Source: Chitinophagales bacterium
GTDB taxonomy: Bacteria > Bacteroidota > Bacteroidia > Chitinophagales > BACL12
Length of the DNA stretch: 7,250 nucleotides
Assembly (NCBI GenBank): GCA_014380545.1
Contig: JACMJP010000175.1
Span: 1-7,250 of the forward strand
Direction of reading: 5' to 3'
Made by a program: the position numbers and the translations under genes. Positions within the stretch are counted from its first letter, which is position 1. Each line of letters begins with the position of its first letter. The notes below the pieces were generated by a model that searched no databases, was not told the origin of the DNA, and worked only from the letters and a program-made list of their open reading frames with translations. Positions 1-5,914 of the stretch are shown piece after piece.

Positions 1-1005
1 AGAAAATCAATTTTATTCGGAAGTATTTTGTTATATTCGATTGCAAATATTTTAAATGGATTTGTTCAAAATACAACACAATATGAAATAGTAAGATTTT
101 TTGCAGGGCTGGGTCTTGCCGGTGAACTTGGTGCTGCAATTACTTTAGTTGCAGAAATATTAGCAAAAGAAAAAAGAGGGATCGGTACTATGGTTATTGT
201 AAGTGTTGGAGCATTAGGAGCAGTTACAGCATTTTATATTACGGGCCAGGTTGATTGGCGAACATCTTATTATATAGGCGGAGGACTTGGTATTTTATTA
301 TTAGCATTGCGATTCGGAACATTTGAAAGCGGTATGTTTAATAATTTGAGAAAAGAAAATGTTTCAAGAGGAAATTTTATTTCATTATTTACGAATAGAG
401 AAAGATTAAAAAAATATATATTCTGTATTTTGATCGGAGTACCCGTTTGGTATTGCATTGGTGTATTAATGAAATTCTCAGATAAATTCGCTGGTGAATG
501 GGGAATTGATGTAAGTGGGGAAAACGGAATACAAATTCGCCGCACGGCAATAATGTTATCGTATGTAGGGTTATGTGTTGGTGATATATTAAGCGGTACG
601 CTCAGCCAGGTTTTTAAATCACGAAAAAAGATTGTGATAGCGTATTTATGTGCAACCGTAATTCTTACACTTGTATATGTTTATACAAAAAGTAATTCAA
701 TATTTTTATTCCATTCAATGTGTTTTTTATTGGGATGTGCAACCGGATATTGGGCATTATTTGTAACGATCGCTTCAGAGCAATTTGGAACAAATATCAG
801 AGCAACAGTTACTACCACAGTCCCAAATTTTGTGAGAGGTACAGTTGTACCGTTAACTTTAGGTTTTGCGGCACTCGGAGGATCAATTGGAAATATTAAT
901 AGTGCATTAATAGTTGGTGCAGTTTCTTTGTCGCTTGCTTTCATTGCAATTTTTAGCGTAAAAGAAACCTTTAATAAAGATTTGAATTATGTGGAGATGA
1001 GTTAG
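1..1005 (+). CDS. MFS transporter, 5' end outside window
   Basis: This is an inner-membrane secondary transporter of the major facilitator superfamily, substrate unknown. The frame is open from base 1, so the gene starts upstream; 334 residues are visible. The first residues, RKSILFGS, look like the end of MFS motif A (the GRK loop between helices 2 and 3), so helices 1-2 are missing and about ten remain. The next helix carries RFFAGLGLAGELGAA, which fits the helix-4 R-x-x-x-G-x-G-x-x-G pattern. A hydrophilic stretch around visible residues 110-140 is the central cytoplasmic loop. Late in the protein EQFGTNIRATVTTTVPNFVRG and a final KETFNKDLNY resemble the metabolite:proton symporter branch; this branch placement is from memory of family patterns. 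The stop is TAG. The gene converges on the minus-strand gene that ends 10 bases further on, and no hairpin lies between them. The inward-reading TTG at 28 is not a real start. Confidence 0.88.
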   Translation, partial: RKSILFGSILLYSIANILNGFVQNTTQYEIVRFFAGLGLAGELGAAITLVAEILAKEKRGIGTMVIVSVGALGAVTAFYITGQVDWRTSYYIGGGLGILLLALRFGTFESGMFNNLRKENVSRGNFISLFTNRERLKKYIFCILIGVPVWYCIGVLMKFSDKFAGEWGIDVSGENGIQIRRTAIMLSYVGLCVGDILSGTLSQVFKSRKKIVIAYLCATVILTLVYVYTKSNSIFLFHSMCFLLGCATGYWALFVTIASEQFGTNIRATVTTTVPNFVRGTVVPLTLGFAALGGSIGNINSALIVGAVSLSLAFIAIFSVKETFNKDLNYVEMS

Positions 1006-1015
1006 TATAACCAAA

Positions 1016-2584
1016 CTAAGCCTCTTTGTTTTCAAAAAATGCACTATTAATCAGCGATAAATAATACTGTTCATCTGCAATATCCAACTTTGAGTTTTTT
1101 ACAATAGTTTCCCAATAAACTTTATTATTACCATTAGGATATAATTTCAGTAAAATGTCAATATTAGATGGCGTTGGTTGCAGCAGGATTAATTTTGCAT
1201 ACTCAGCAAGTATGTCGTAGTCATTTCTTGTGCTTAACACAATTGTTAAGGTATCTTCAGTTAACAAACCTTCTTTGTAAGATGATATCAGATGCAATAA
1301 GTTAATGTTGTGATTTAACTTTTTAATAAGGTCTTCAATTTCGTATTTCTTTAATTTAAATTCGAGTAGTGTTGAGATAAGTTCAGCGTCTTTCTTTTCT
1401 GCTAACATAATAGACGCTATTTTCAATTTATCAGTAAGCCTTAAATCACTTTTAAACACAGAAAGTGTTGATTCGGTTGTGTTCGTAGAATTAATATTAT
1501 TTGTTGTGATATTATTTGGGAGGGTAATGGTGCCATCAAAATCAGGTTTGTAGAAATGATTAACTTCAAGCCCTTTACATTTTATAAATTCACAGTTATA
1601 AAAATAACAATTGATAAAAAAAATATCATCAAAATTAATATTAATGAATTTTGTATTTGCAAAATGCACACTTTGAAACATACATTGCGATATGATACCA
1701 TTACTAAAAACACAATTGTAAAAGCTGGTGGATGAGAACTCAGTGTCAAATATTCTGATGATGTTATCAAACTTGATGTCTGCAATAATTCCTCCTGCAA
1801 GAGTAGAACGAACAATTTCACACTTTTTTGTTTTAAATTGGGCCATCTGAATATATGCAAAGGCATTTTGATAAAGACGCATATCAACATTTTTAGTATA
1901 CCTTCTGAAATCCCAATTAATAAGAAACCTTTTAAAATGCTCAATAAATATTTCTCTAAATCCTAAGTTCAGATTATAAGCTCTTCTGATGATACGTCCG
2001 TATGTATCTGCTGTAATTTGCTTGAGCCAGGTTAGCTGATAAATATTTTTTTCTTTAAGCTCTTTATATTTTTTTTCTAAATCAGTGAAAAGAGGTTGCC
2101 GGAGAGCACTATCAAATTTTGATTTTGGAACCAGATAACTATTAGATTGCTCATTTAGATATTTTGCATCATAATTATCAAGATCGTCGGCCATGTCCTT
2201 ATAAGGTTTTTCCTGTATATAAAAATTCCTGTTAATATCTAATATCTCATTTGCTATATAAAAAAGCTCTCTTCTGTTGCTGAATTGTATCAGAGCATTA
2301 CCAAGTGCGTTTGTTATATCATAATCAGTTTCAGTATACAGTTTACTAATCAATACATCAATTGTATTTTTTTCAAACATCCAGTCTTTTTTATAGACAC
2401 CTAGTGTAGCTATTGCAGTTAGCACTTTTTGTTTATTGTCTGAAAATAATTCGGCATTTGCCTCTTTGAATTTTTCCAGTTTCTTTTCATACACAAATCG
2501 GTAAAAAGCCCAAATACCTCCTATGATTGCTGAGAGTATTCCGATAATATATATAAGGTCAATCCCTTTTATAAATTCATTCAT
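1016..2584 (-). CDS. Membrane-anchored pentapeptide-repeat protein
   Basis: I do not recognise this 522-residue protein as a named family. Residues about 8-30 form one hydrophobic helix (GIDLIYIIGILSAIIGGIWA), followed by a Lys-rich stretch (EKKLEKFK). This suggests a single-pass anchor with the bulk of the protein in the cytoplasm. Residues 40-260 look alpha-helical. Residues 278-333 show a strict five-residue period: I278, F283, F288, F293, I298, F303, F308, F313, F318, F323, F328 and F333, with Cys two residues earlier at 291, 301, 326 and 331. This is the pentapeptide-repeat signature, predicting about three coils of a right-handed beta-helix. An Asn/Thr-rich linker (about 352-376) joins it to a helical C-terminal part (380-515). 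The ATG at 2584 is chosen because it places the anchor at the very N terminus; an AT-rich leader without a Shine-Dalgarno motif precedes it. No clear promoter is seen. The protein could be a scaffold or binding protein; no catalytic motif is visible. Confidence 0.85.
   Translation of the reverse strand: MNEFIKGIDLIYIIGILSAIIGGIWAFYRFVYEKKLEKFKEANAELFSDNKQKVLTAIATLGVYKKDWMFEKNTIDVLISKLYTETDYDITNALGNALIQFSNRRELFYIANEILDINRNFYIQEKPYKDMADDLDNYDAKYLNEQSNSYLVPKSKFDSALRQPLFTDLEKKYKELKEKNIYQLTWLKQITADTYGRIIRRAYNLNLGFREIFIEHFKRFLINWDFRRYTKNVDMRLYQNAFAYIQMAQFKTKKCEIVRSTLAGGIIADIKFDNIIRIFDTEFSSTSFYNCVFSNGIISQCMFQSVHFANTKFININFDDIFFINCYFYNCEFIKCKGLEVNHFYKPDFDGTITLPNNITTNNINSTNTTESTLSVFKSDLRLTDKLKIASIMLAEKKDAELISTLLEFKLKKYEIEDLIKKLNHNINLLHLISSYKEGLLTEDTLTIVLSTRNDYDILAEYAKLILLQPTPSNIDILLKLYPNGNNKVYWETIVKNSKLDIADEQYYLSLINSAFFENKEA
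1571..1759 (-). repeat. Pentapeptide-repeat block within the 522-aa protein
   Basis: This stretch encodes residues about 276-338. Phe or Ile occurs at every fifth residue for twelve consecutive turns (278 to 333) without a phase break. The repeats are diverged at the nucleotide level, so this is a protein-level repeat and not a recent DNA duplication. Known pentapeptide-repeat domains fold as a square-sided right-handed beta-helix with four repeats per coil, which would give about three coils here. Confidence 0.8.
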
Positions 2585-2745
2585 AAATTATTTTTTAGTG
2601 TTTAGTTTGATAGCTAGTATCCTTCATTTTTTACTTATCAATAATTAAAATACATAGTTACTTCAATATTAAATGCAATTCAAGTGCTGGCAGTAAATTC
2701 ACCAATATTTTTACCGCATGGTTTTAAACTTAAGAGGATATGTTT

Positions 2746-2753
2746 TATCTTCG
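2746..2753 (+). promoter_or_regulatory. Probable -7 box of the rpsP operon promoter
   Basis: TATCTTCG differs from the Bacteroidota -7 consensus TAnnTTTG by one base. It lies about 80 bases before the rpsP start and is followed by a C-rich start region, giving a predicted leader of roughly 75 nt. The -33 TTG element is poor: around 2722-2725 the sequence reads TTTT. This is the best candidate for driving rpsP-rimM-trmD, but it rests on motif similarity alone. Confidence 0.5.
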
Positions 2754-2773
2754 CCCCCGCAAATCCCGCCTCG

Positions 2774-2786
2774 CCCGTTTACCGGG
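2774..2786 (+). promoter_or_regulatory. Small GC hairpin in the rpsP leader
   Basis: CCCG (2774-2777) can pair with CGGG (2783-2786) around the loop TTTAC, extendable by one G-U pair at the base (2773 with 2787). It stands out because it lies in a short C-rich island (about 2752-2777) within AT-rich DNA, inside the predicted 5' UTR of rpsP. There is no T-tract after it, so it is not a terminator. A leader regulatory role is possible but unsupported beyond position. Confidence 0.25.
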
Positions 2787-2833
2787 TTTGAACAGGGACA
2801 TTATTTAACAAAAACATTAATTGTTTATTTATT

Positions 2834-3466
2834 ATGGTAAAAATGCGTTTACAACGCCACGGAAGAAAGAAATCTCCTTTCTATCATATTGTAGTGGCAA
2901 ACAGCACATCTCCGAGAGATGGAAAATTCATTGAACGGCTAGGCTATTACAATCCAACCCGGGTTCCCGCACAGATCACTTTAGACGTTGACAAAGCCTT
3001 ACAGTGGTTGCAGCATGGCGCTGAACCCACCACTACGGTGAATTCAATTTTAAGGTACAAGGGAGTATTATACAAAAAACATTTATTGAGGGGTGTTAAA
3101 AAAGGCGCCTTTACAATGGAAGTGCTGGAAGAAAAATTTGCTGAGTGGATCAGGTCGCATGAAGGTGCTGTTTTGGATCATGTAAAATCAGTTGAAGATA
3201 AAAAGCTGAAAGTAAAAGACGAAGAACTTGCAAGAATAGCTGCTAAGAGAAAAGAGAGAGAGGAAGCTGCAAAAAAAGCTGCAGATGAAGCTGCAAAGGC
3301 CGAAGCAAAAGCAAATGAAGTTTCAACAGAAGATGCACCCGAAGTTTCAAACGAAGAAGCTGTTGCTGAAATAACTACAGAAGAAACTGTACCTGATGTA
3401 ACAGAAGAAACTGTACCTGAAGTAACAACAGAAACTCCGGCAGACGAAACTACAAAGGACCAATAA
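2834..3466 (+). CDS. rpsP: 30S ribosomal protein S16 with long C-terminal extension
   Basis: S16 is a primary component of the small ribosomal subunit that binds 16S rRNA in the 5' domain and body. The first roughly 80 residues are the conserved core, with MRLQRHGRKKSPFYHIVVA, the RDGKFIERLGYYNP segment and a WLQHGAEPT motif. The 210-residue product is far longer than the 80-90 residues typical of E. coli-type S16. The extension from about residue 110 is first Lys/Glu/Ala-rich and probably helical (110-160). It then becomes an acidic Thr/Glu/Val tail (160-210) holding an eight-residue tandem repeat. Extended S16 proteins are usual in Bacteroidota, but this acidic tail looks longer than I would expect. 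ATG 2834 is preferred over the in-frame ATG at 2843 because it keeps the N-terminal VK-x-RLQRHG block. It is the first gene of the cluster, ending 2 bases before rimM. Confidence 0.97.
   Translation: MVKMRLQRHGRKKSPFYHIVVANSTSPRDGKFIERLGYYNPTRVPAQITLDVDKALQWLQHGAEPTTTVNSILRYKGVLYKKHLLRGVKKGAFTMEVLEEKFAEWIRSHEGAVLDHVKSVEDKKLKVKDEELARIAAKRKEREEAAKKAADEAAKAEAKANEVSTEDAPEVSNEEAVAEITTEETVPDVTEETVPEVTTETPADETTKDQ
3377..3424 (+). repeat. 24-bp tandem duplication in the rpsP tail
   Basis: Two adjacent 24-base units (3377-3400 and 3401-3424) differ at a single base, a T/A change in the GATGTA versus GAAGTA ends. They encode TEETVPDV (residues 182-189) and TEETVPEV (190-197). A partial third unit (TTET) follows. 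The length is a multiple of three, so the reading frame is kept. The near-identity of the DNA indicates a recent duplication by slippage or unequal exchange. Confidence 0.9.
3454..3459 (+). promoter_or_regulatory. Shine-Dalgarno-like site for rimM
   Basis: AAAGGA lies in the last codons of rpsP, 9 bases before the TTG start of rimM. Most genes in this window lack such a motif, as is usual in Bacteroidota, so its presence before a weak start codon supports that start. Confidence 0.45.
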
Positions 3467-3468
3467 CT

Positions 3469-3978
3469 TTGAATCCTGCCGAACTTGTTGAAATCGGTTA
3501 TGTAGTTCGCACTCATGGTGTGAAAGGGCAATTAAGAATTCTATTTGATGAAAATATAAAAGAGCTTTCTGTTTCAGAAGCTCTTTTTTTATTGCAGAAA
3601 GGAAAACAAATCCCTTTTTTTATAAAAGAGATAGAATATATTAATGATCAGGAAGCATTCATTTTATTTGAGGATATCATATCAAAAGAGGATGCACAAT
3701 TATTTACAAAAAAACCTCTTTGGGGGAAGAAGGATTATCTAATTGAAGGGGAAGAAGAAGGTGACGATGCATATACAGGATATATTGTTTATGATGAAAA
3801 TAATAATGCAATAGGAGAGGTAATTGCCGAATATCCTATGAAAGAGTATGCGCTACTTGAAGTGTTGTACAATCAAAAAAATGTTTTAATACCCTTTCAC
3901 GAAGAAATAATTTTGCTTGTGGATGATACCAAAAAAATAATTCAATTAAAATTACCTGAAGGAATATTAGAACTGTAA
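3469..3978 (+). CDS. rimM: 16S rRNA processing/maturation factor RimM
   Basis: RimM binds S19 and the 30S head and assists late 30S subunit maturation. The 169-residue length fits the family (about 165-185). The N-terminal RimM domain opens with ELVEIGYVVRTHGVKGQLRI, matching the family's IG-x-(I/V)-x-x-x-HGxxG pattern at residues 9-20. The C-terminal part (about 98-165; GYIVYDENNNAIGEV, then VLIPFHEEII) is the PRC-barrel domain. The start is an uncommon TTG. Upstream in this frame there is a stop at 3418-3420 and no ATG or GTG before 3469. The next in-frame candidate, GTG 3520, would cut into the HGVKG motif. TTG 3469 is therefore the only sensible conventional start. It lies 2 bases after the rpsP stop, which suggests translational coupling. 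Confidence 0.95.
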   Translation: MNPAELVEIGYVVRTHGVKGQLRILFDENIKELSVSEALFLLQKGKQIPFFIKEIEYINDQEAFILFEDIISKEDAQLFTKKPLWGKKDYLIEGEEEGDDAYTGYIVYDENNNAIGEVIAEYPMKEYALLEVLYNQKNVLIPFHEEIILLVDDTKKIIQLKLPEGILEL

Positions 3979-3989
3979 AAAAACTATTT

Positions 3990-4670
3990 ATGCGGATAGA
4001 TATCATAACAGTATTGCCCGACCTTCTGCAATCACCTTTTCAGCATAGTATTTTAAAAAGGGCACAGGAAAAAGATCTGCTGCATATTAATGTGATCAAT
4101 TTACGGGATCACTCAACATTTAATCATAAACAGGTTGATGATTACCAGTTTGGCGGAGGTGCAGGAATGGTTATGATGATTGAACCCATATTTAATTGCA
4201 TCACTCACCTGCAGTCAAAAACAAAATATGATGAAATTATTTATTTATCTCCCGATGGTGAATTATTAGACCAGAAAATAGCAAATCAATTATCACTGAA
4301 AGAAAATATTCTTTTACTATGCGGCCATTATAAGGGAGTAGATGAAAGAATAAGGCAGCATCTTATTACAAAAGAAATTTCAATTGGTAATTATGTACTG
4401 AGTGGTGGCGAATTAGCCGCTGCAGTTTTGGTTGATACCGTTGGCAGGTTAATTCCCGGTGTATTAAACGATGAAACTTCGGCATTAACCGATTCTTTCC
4501 AGGATAATTTGCTGGCACCTCCTGTTTATACCCGGCCGTCAGAATTTAATGGCTGGATAGTTCCGGAGATTTTATTAAGCGGGCATAGCGCTAAGATTTC
4601 AGAATGGCGCTATGATAAATCTCTTGAAAGAACGAAAGAACGCAGGCCTGACCTGCTGAAAAATGATTAA
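3990..4670 (+). CDS. trmD: tRNA (guanine-N1-)-methyltransferase TrmD
   Basis: TrmD transfers a methyl group from S-adenosylmethionine to G37 of tRNAs that have G at position 36, preventing +1 frameshifting. The 226 residues give a complete protein of the length usual in Bacteroidota. Visible family motifs are VDDYQFGGGAGMVM (49-62), LCGHYKGVDERI (110-121) and SIGNYVLSGGELAAAVLVD (131-149), which build the SPOUT trefoil-knot cofactor site. Arg153 and Asp168 (in ALTDSF) align with the catalytic Arg154 and Asp169 of the E. coli enzyme. PPVYTRP (177-183) and GHSAKISEWR (198-207) complete the C-terminal domain. It starts at ATG 3990, 11 bases after rimM, with no Shine-Dalgarno motif in the A-rich gap. 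It is probably co-transcribed with rpsP and rimM. Confidence 0.98.
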   Translation: MRIDIITVLPDLLQSPFQHSILKRAQEKDLLHINVINLRDHSTFNHKQVDDYQFGGGAGMVMMIEPIFNCITHLQSKTKYDEIIYLSPDGELLDQKIANQLSLKENILLLCGHYKGVDERIRQHLITKEISIGNYVLSGGELAAAVLVDTVGRLIPGVLNDETSALTDSFQDNLLAPPVYTRPSEFNGWIVPEILLSGHSAKISEWRYDKSLERTKERRPDLLKND

Positions 4671-4672
4671 CA

Positions 4673-4704
4673 TTTGAAATTACAGGTTTAGGTTTGTATT
4701 TTTG
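4673..4704 (+). promoter_or_regulatory. Internal promoter of rplS
   Basis: TTG at 4674-4676 (part of TTTG 4673-4676) is followed by exactly 20 bases and then TATTTTTG at 4697-4704. This is a full match to the Bacteroidota housekeeping promoter (TTG at -33, TAnnTTTG at -7, 19-21 bases apart). It begins right after the trmD stop and predicts transcription starting near 4709-4712, with a leader of about 15 nt before rplS. Confidence 0.75.
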
Positions 4705-4725
4705 CCGTCCTTATTAATAAAGATC

Positions 4726-5094
4726 ATGGATTTTATAAAGAACCTCGAAATGGAAATAATTGCCGGAAAAGATATTCCGCAATTTAAAGCTGGTGATAAT
4801 ATTACAGTACATTACAAAATTGTAGAGGGTGATAAAAGCCGTATTCAGCAATTTCGTGGAGACGTATTACAACGAAAAGGTCAGGGCAGAACCCAGACAT
4901 TTACTGTAAGAAAAATTTCAAACGGAATTGGTGTTGAAAGAATATTCCCTTTATTTTCACCCAACATTGACAAAATTGAATTGAATAAAGCTGGTAAAGT
5001 ACGCCGCTCAAGAATTTTCTACTTAAGGGGATTAAAAGGAAAATCTGCAAGAATTAAAGAAAGTAAAACAACCGTAACAGAAAAAACAAAATAA
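4726..5094 (+). CDS. rplS: 50S ribosomal protein L19
   Basis: L19 sits at the subunit interface of the 50S particle, near the bridge with the 30S subunit. The 122-residue product matches the family's 115-125. Key blocks are FKAGDNITVHYKIVEGDKSR, IQQFRGDVLQRKGQGRTQTFTVRKIS, GVGVERIFPLFSP (here GIGVERIFPLFSP), and the basic KVRRSRIFYLRGLKGKSARIKE near the C terminus. ATG 4726 is chosen. The frame is also open from a TTG at 4702, but that codon overlaps the -7 promoter box and would lie upstream of the predicted transcript start. MDFIKNLE is also the usual kind of L19 N terminus. The 55-base gap after trmD holds the gene's own promoter, and a terminator follows 32 bases after the stop. Confidence 0.97.
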   Translation: MDFIKNLEMEIIAGKDIPQFKAGDNITVHYKIVEGDKSRIQQFRGDVLQRKGQGRTQTFTVRKISNGIGVERIFPLFSPNIDKIELNKAGKVRRSRIFYLRGLKGKSARIKESKTTVTEKTK

Positions 5095-5126
5095 GCACAA
5101 CCCTATTTCTATTAATAAATGCGCTT

Positions 5127-5158
5127 AAGCCCGTTCTTTTTTTTGAACGGGTTTTTTT
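5127..5158 (+). terminator. Intrinsic terminator of the rpsP-rplS cluster
   Basis: The arms AAGCCCGTTC (5127-5136) and GAACGGGTTT (5145-5154) form a ten-pair stem that includes one G-U pair (5129 with 5152), around a loop of eight T. A run of T (5152-5158) follows at once. It lies 32 bases after rplS. The G-U pair forms only in the plus-strand transcript; the minus strand would have an A-C mismatch there and no T-tract, so it acts for rplS. Confidence 0.93.
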
Positions 5159-5164
5159 ATGGAT

Positions 5165-5182
5165 GGTAGTTATTAATTGGTA
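5165..5182 (+). repeat. Left arm of an imperfect inverted repeat
   Basis: GGTAGTTATTAATTGGTA is the reverse complement, with one base gap and one mismatch, of the segment at 5334-5352. The arms are about 150 bases apart and bracket most of the spacer. Low complexity makes chance similarity a real alternative. Confidence 0.4.
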
Positions 5183-5325
5183 TCTGGAAATTTAGTATGA
5201 AATGAATTTAAATTCTATTCGTGAATTTAATTGTGCTGGGATATTTAATGGCATAAACTAAAAATATTCAGGGCAAGGCAGAAACAATAAACCCACCAAT
5301 TTTTTTTTTGAAGAATAACCAACCG

Positions 5326-5360
5326 ATACTAATTACCAAATTACTAACTACCAATTACTA
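5326..5360 (+). repeat. AATTAC/ACTACC degenerate repeats and right inverted arm
   Basis: A purine/C-rich series reads as successive variants of TAATTACC, AAATTACT, AACTACC and AATTACTA, with a spacing of about 7-9 bases. The part from 5334 to 5352 is also the right arm of the inverted repeat whose left arm is at 5165-5182. The series sits 4 bases from the stop of the hypothetical gene. Its origin is unknown; slippage or a remnant of a dispersed intergenic repeat are both possible. Confidence 0.45.
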
Positions 5361-5363
5361 TCT

Positions 5364-5873
5364 TCATTCCCACAATCCCCAGCCATCATCAATATCATTT
5401 TTTTTGCTGAATGTTTTTATCCACTCCACAAATAATTTTTTAAATACATCAATTTCATTGCGCAGCATTTCAAGATATTTTTTATCTACATCACTTATCA
5501 TCCCCAGGGAATATGTGGCGCTGCGAATATCGCTTGCTGCTTTTTTTATGAACACAGCATTTTCCATTCTTATTGAGTATAAATCACCGCCTTCGGCACC
5601 TGCTATTTTTGCAGGGAGTATGTAAGAATCACCCCGCATTTGTTCTAACATATGGCGGAACATCATTTTTTCACTATCTTCTGTTTTTTCATCATCGTCT
5701 GCCTGCATGGCATCGCATAAAGTATCTACAAGCGAAACAATTTCTTCTGCTTTTTTCATTACAGGTAATTTTTCTATCCGCTCATCTTCTTTACGCAATT
5801 CTTCACGAATAGCATCTTCATCCATGTCTTCAAAATCTTCATCATTATCATCATTAAAAGGATCGTAAGCCAT
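5364..5873 (-). CDS. Acidic hypothetical protein, 169 aa
   Basis: I cannot assign a function. The protein starts with a strongly acidic stretch (residues 4-36, rich in Asp and Glu, including DPFNDDNDEDFEDMDED). Helical segments follow (about 36-80 and 103-157), with a short Gly-rich turn between them (GDSYILPAKIAGAEGGDLYS, 81-100). It ends in the Trp-containing tail DDGWGLWE. There is no signal peptide, membrane helix or catalytic motif, so it is probably a soluble cytoplasmic protein, perhaps a binding partner of another protein. The pattern of charged helices and a conserved-looking Gly turn and Trp tail suggests a real, constrained gene; I have an impression of similar uncharacterised Bacteroidota proteins but cannot confirm it. 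It starts at ATG 5873, and the upstream terminator at 5915-5951 separates it from the neighbouring secreted-protein gene, so it should have its own promoter. Confidence 0.85.
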   Translation of the reverse strand: MAYDPFNDDNDEDFEDMDEDAIREELRKEDERIEKLPVMKKAEEIVSLVDTLCDAMQADDDEKTEDSEKMMFRHMLEQMRGDSYILPAKIAGAEGGDLYSIRMENAVFIKKAASDIRSATYSLGMISDVDKKYLEMLRNEIDVFKKLFVEWIKTFSKKNDIDDGWGLWE

Positions 5874-5888
5874 AACACAATTTTTCTA

Positions 5889-5896
5889 TAAAGATA
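5889..5896 (-). promoter_or_regulatory. Candidate -7 box for the acidic hypothetical gene
   Basis: On the minus strand this reads TATCTTTA, one base away from TAnnTTTG. It lies 15 bases before the ATG at 5873, within the short gap left between the upstream terminator and the gene, so the leader would be only a few bases long. No TTG is found at the proper distance upstream, so this is tentative. Confidence 0.3.
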
Positions 5897-5914
5897 TTTA
5901 ATCCAACAGTAAAG

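Larger units (their letters stand above)
5159..5363. other. Non-coding spacer with AATTAC-type repeats
   Basis: No gene is supported between the rplS terminator and the stop of the minus-strand hypothetical gene. The spacer is AT-rich and holds a run of ten T (5300-5309) and a 12-base palindrome GAATTTAAATTC (5204-5215). Near its right end is a degenerate tandem series of ATTAC-like units (about 5326-5360). No hairpin with a T-tract is evident for the minus-strand gene, whose transcript would run leftward into this DNA. Confidence 0.6.

Noticed and set aside
1006..1015. Shared bidirectional terminator between the MFS and pentapeptide genes
   Set aside because: The gap is only 10 bases and no hairpin with a T-tract can be drawn across it.
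1582..1944. Minus-strand open frame inside the pentapeptide-repeat gene
   Set aside because: It lies fully within the 522-residue gene in another frame and does not show the five-residue period or any other motif.
1016..2584. A defence or toxin system involving the pentapeptide protein
   Set aside because: No nuclease, NTPase, toxin or partner gene is adjacent; its neighbours are a transporter and a ribosomal operon, so such a claim would be unsupported.
3178..3531. Open frame on the minus strand opposite the end of rpsP and the start of rimM
   Set aside because: Its Ser/Ala/Val-rich translation is the mirror of the Glu/Thr/Ala-rich S16 tail; it overlaps two certain genes and has no leader or motif of its own.
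5204..5215. 12-base palindrome GAATTTAAATTC as an operator
   Set aside because: It is very AT-rich, occurs between a terminator and a gene's 3' end, and has no promoter beside it; chance is a sufficient explanation.
5165..5352. Calling the inverted-repeat spacer a MITE or insertion sequence
   Set aside because: The arms are imperfect, low in complexity and internal; I see no clear target-site duplication or transposase remnant.
5308..5812. Two plus-strand open frames (5308-5625 and 5573-5812) opposite the acidic hypothetical gene
   Set aside because: They begin at or within repeats or inside the minus-strand gene, encode low-complexity Ser/Leu/His-rich peptides and lack a promoter; the minus-strand frame has the better gene-like composition.
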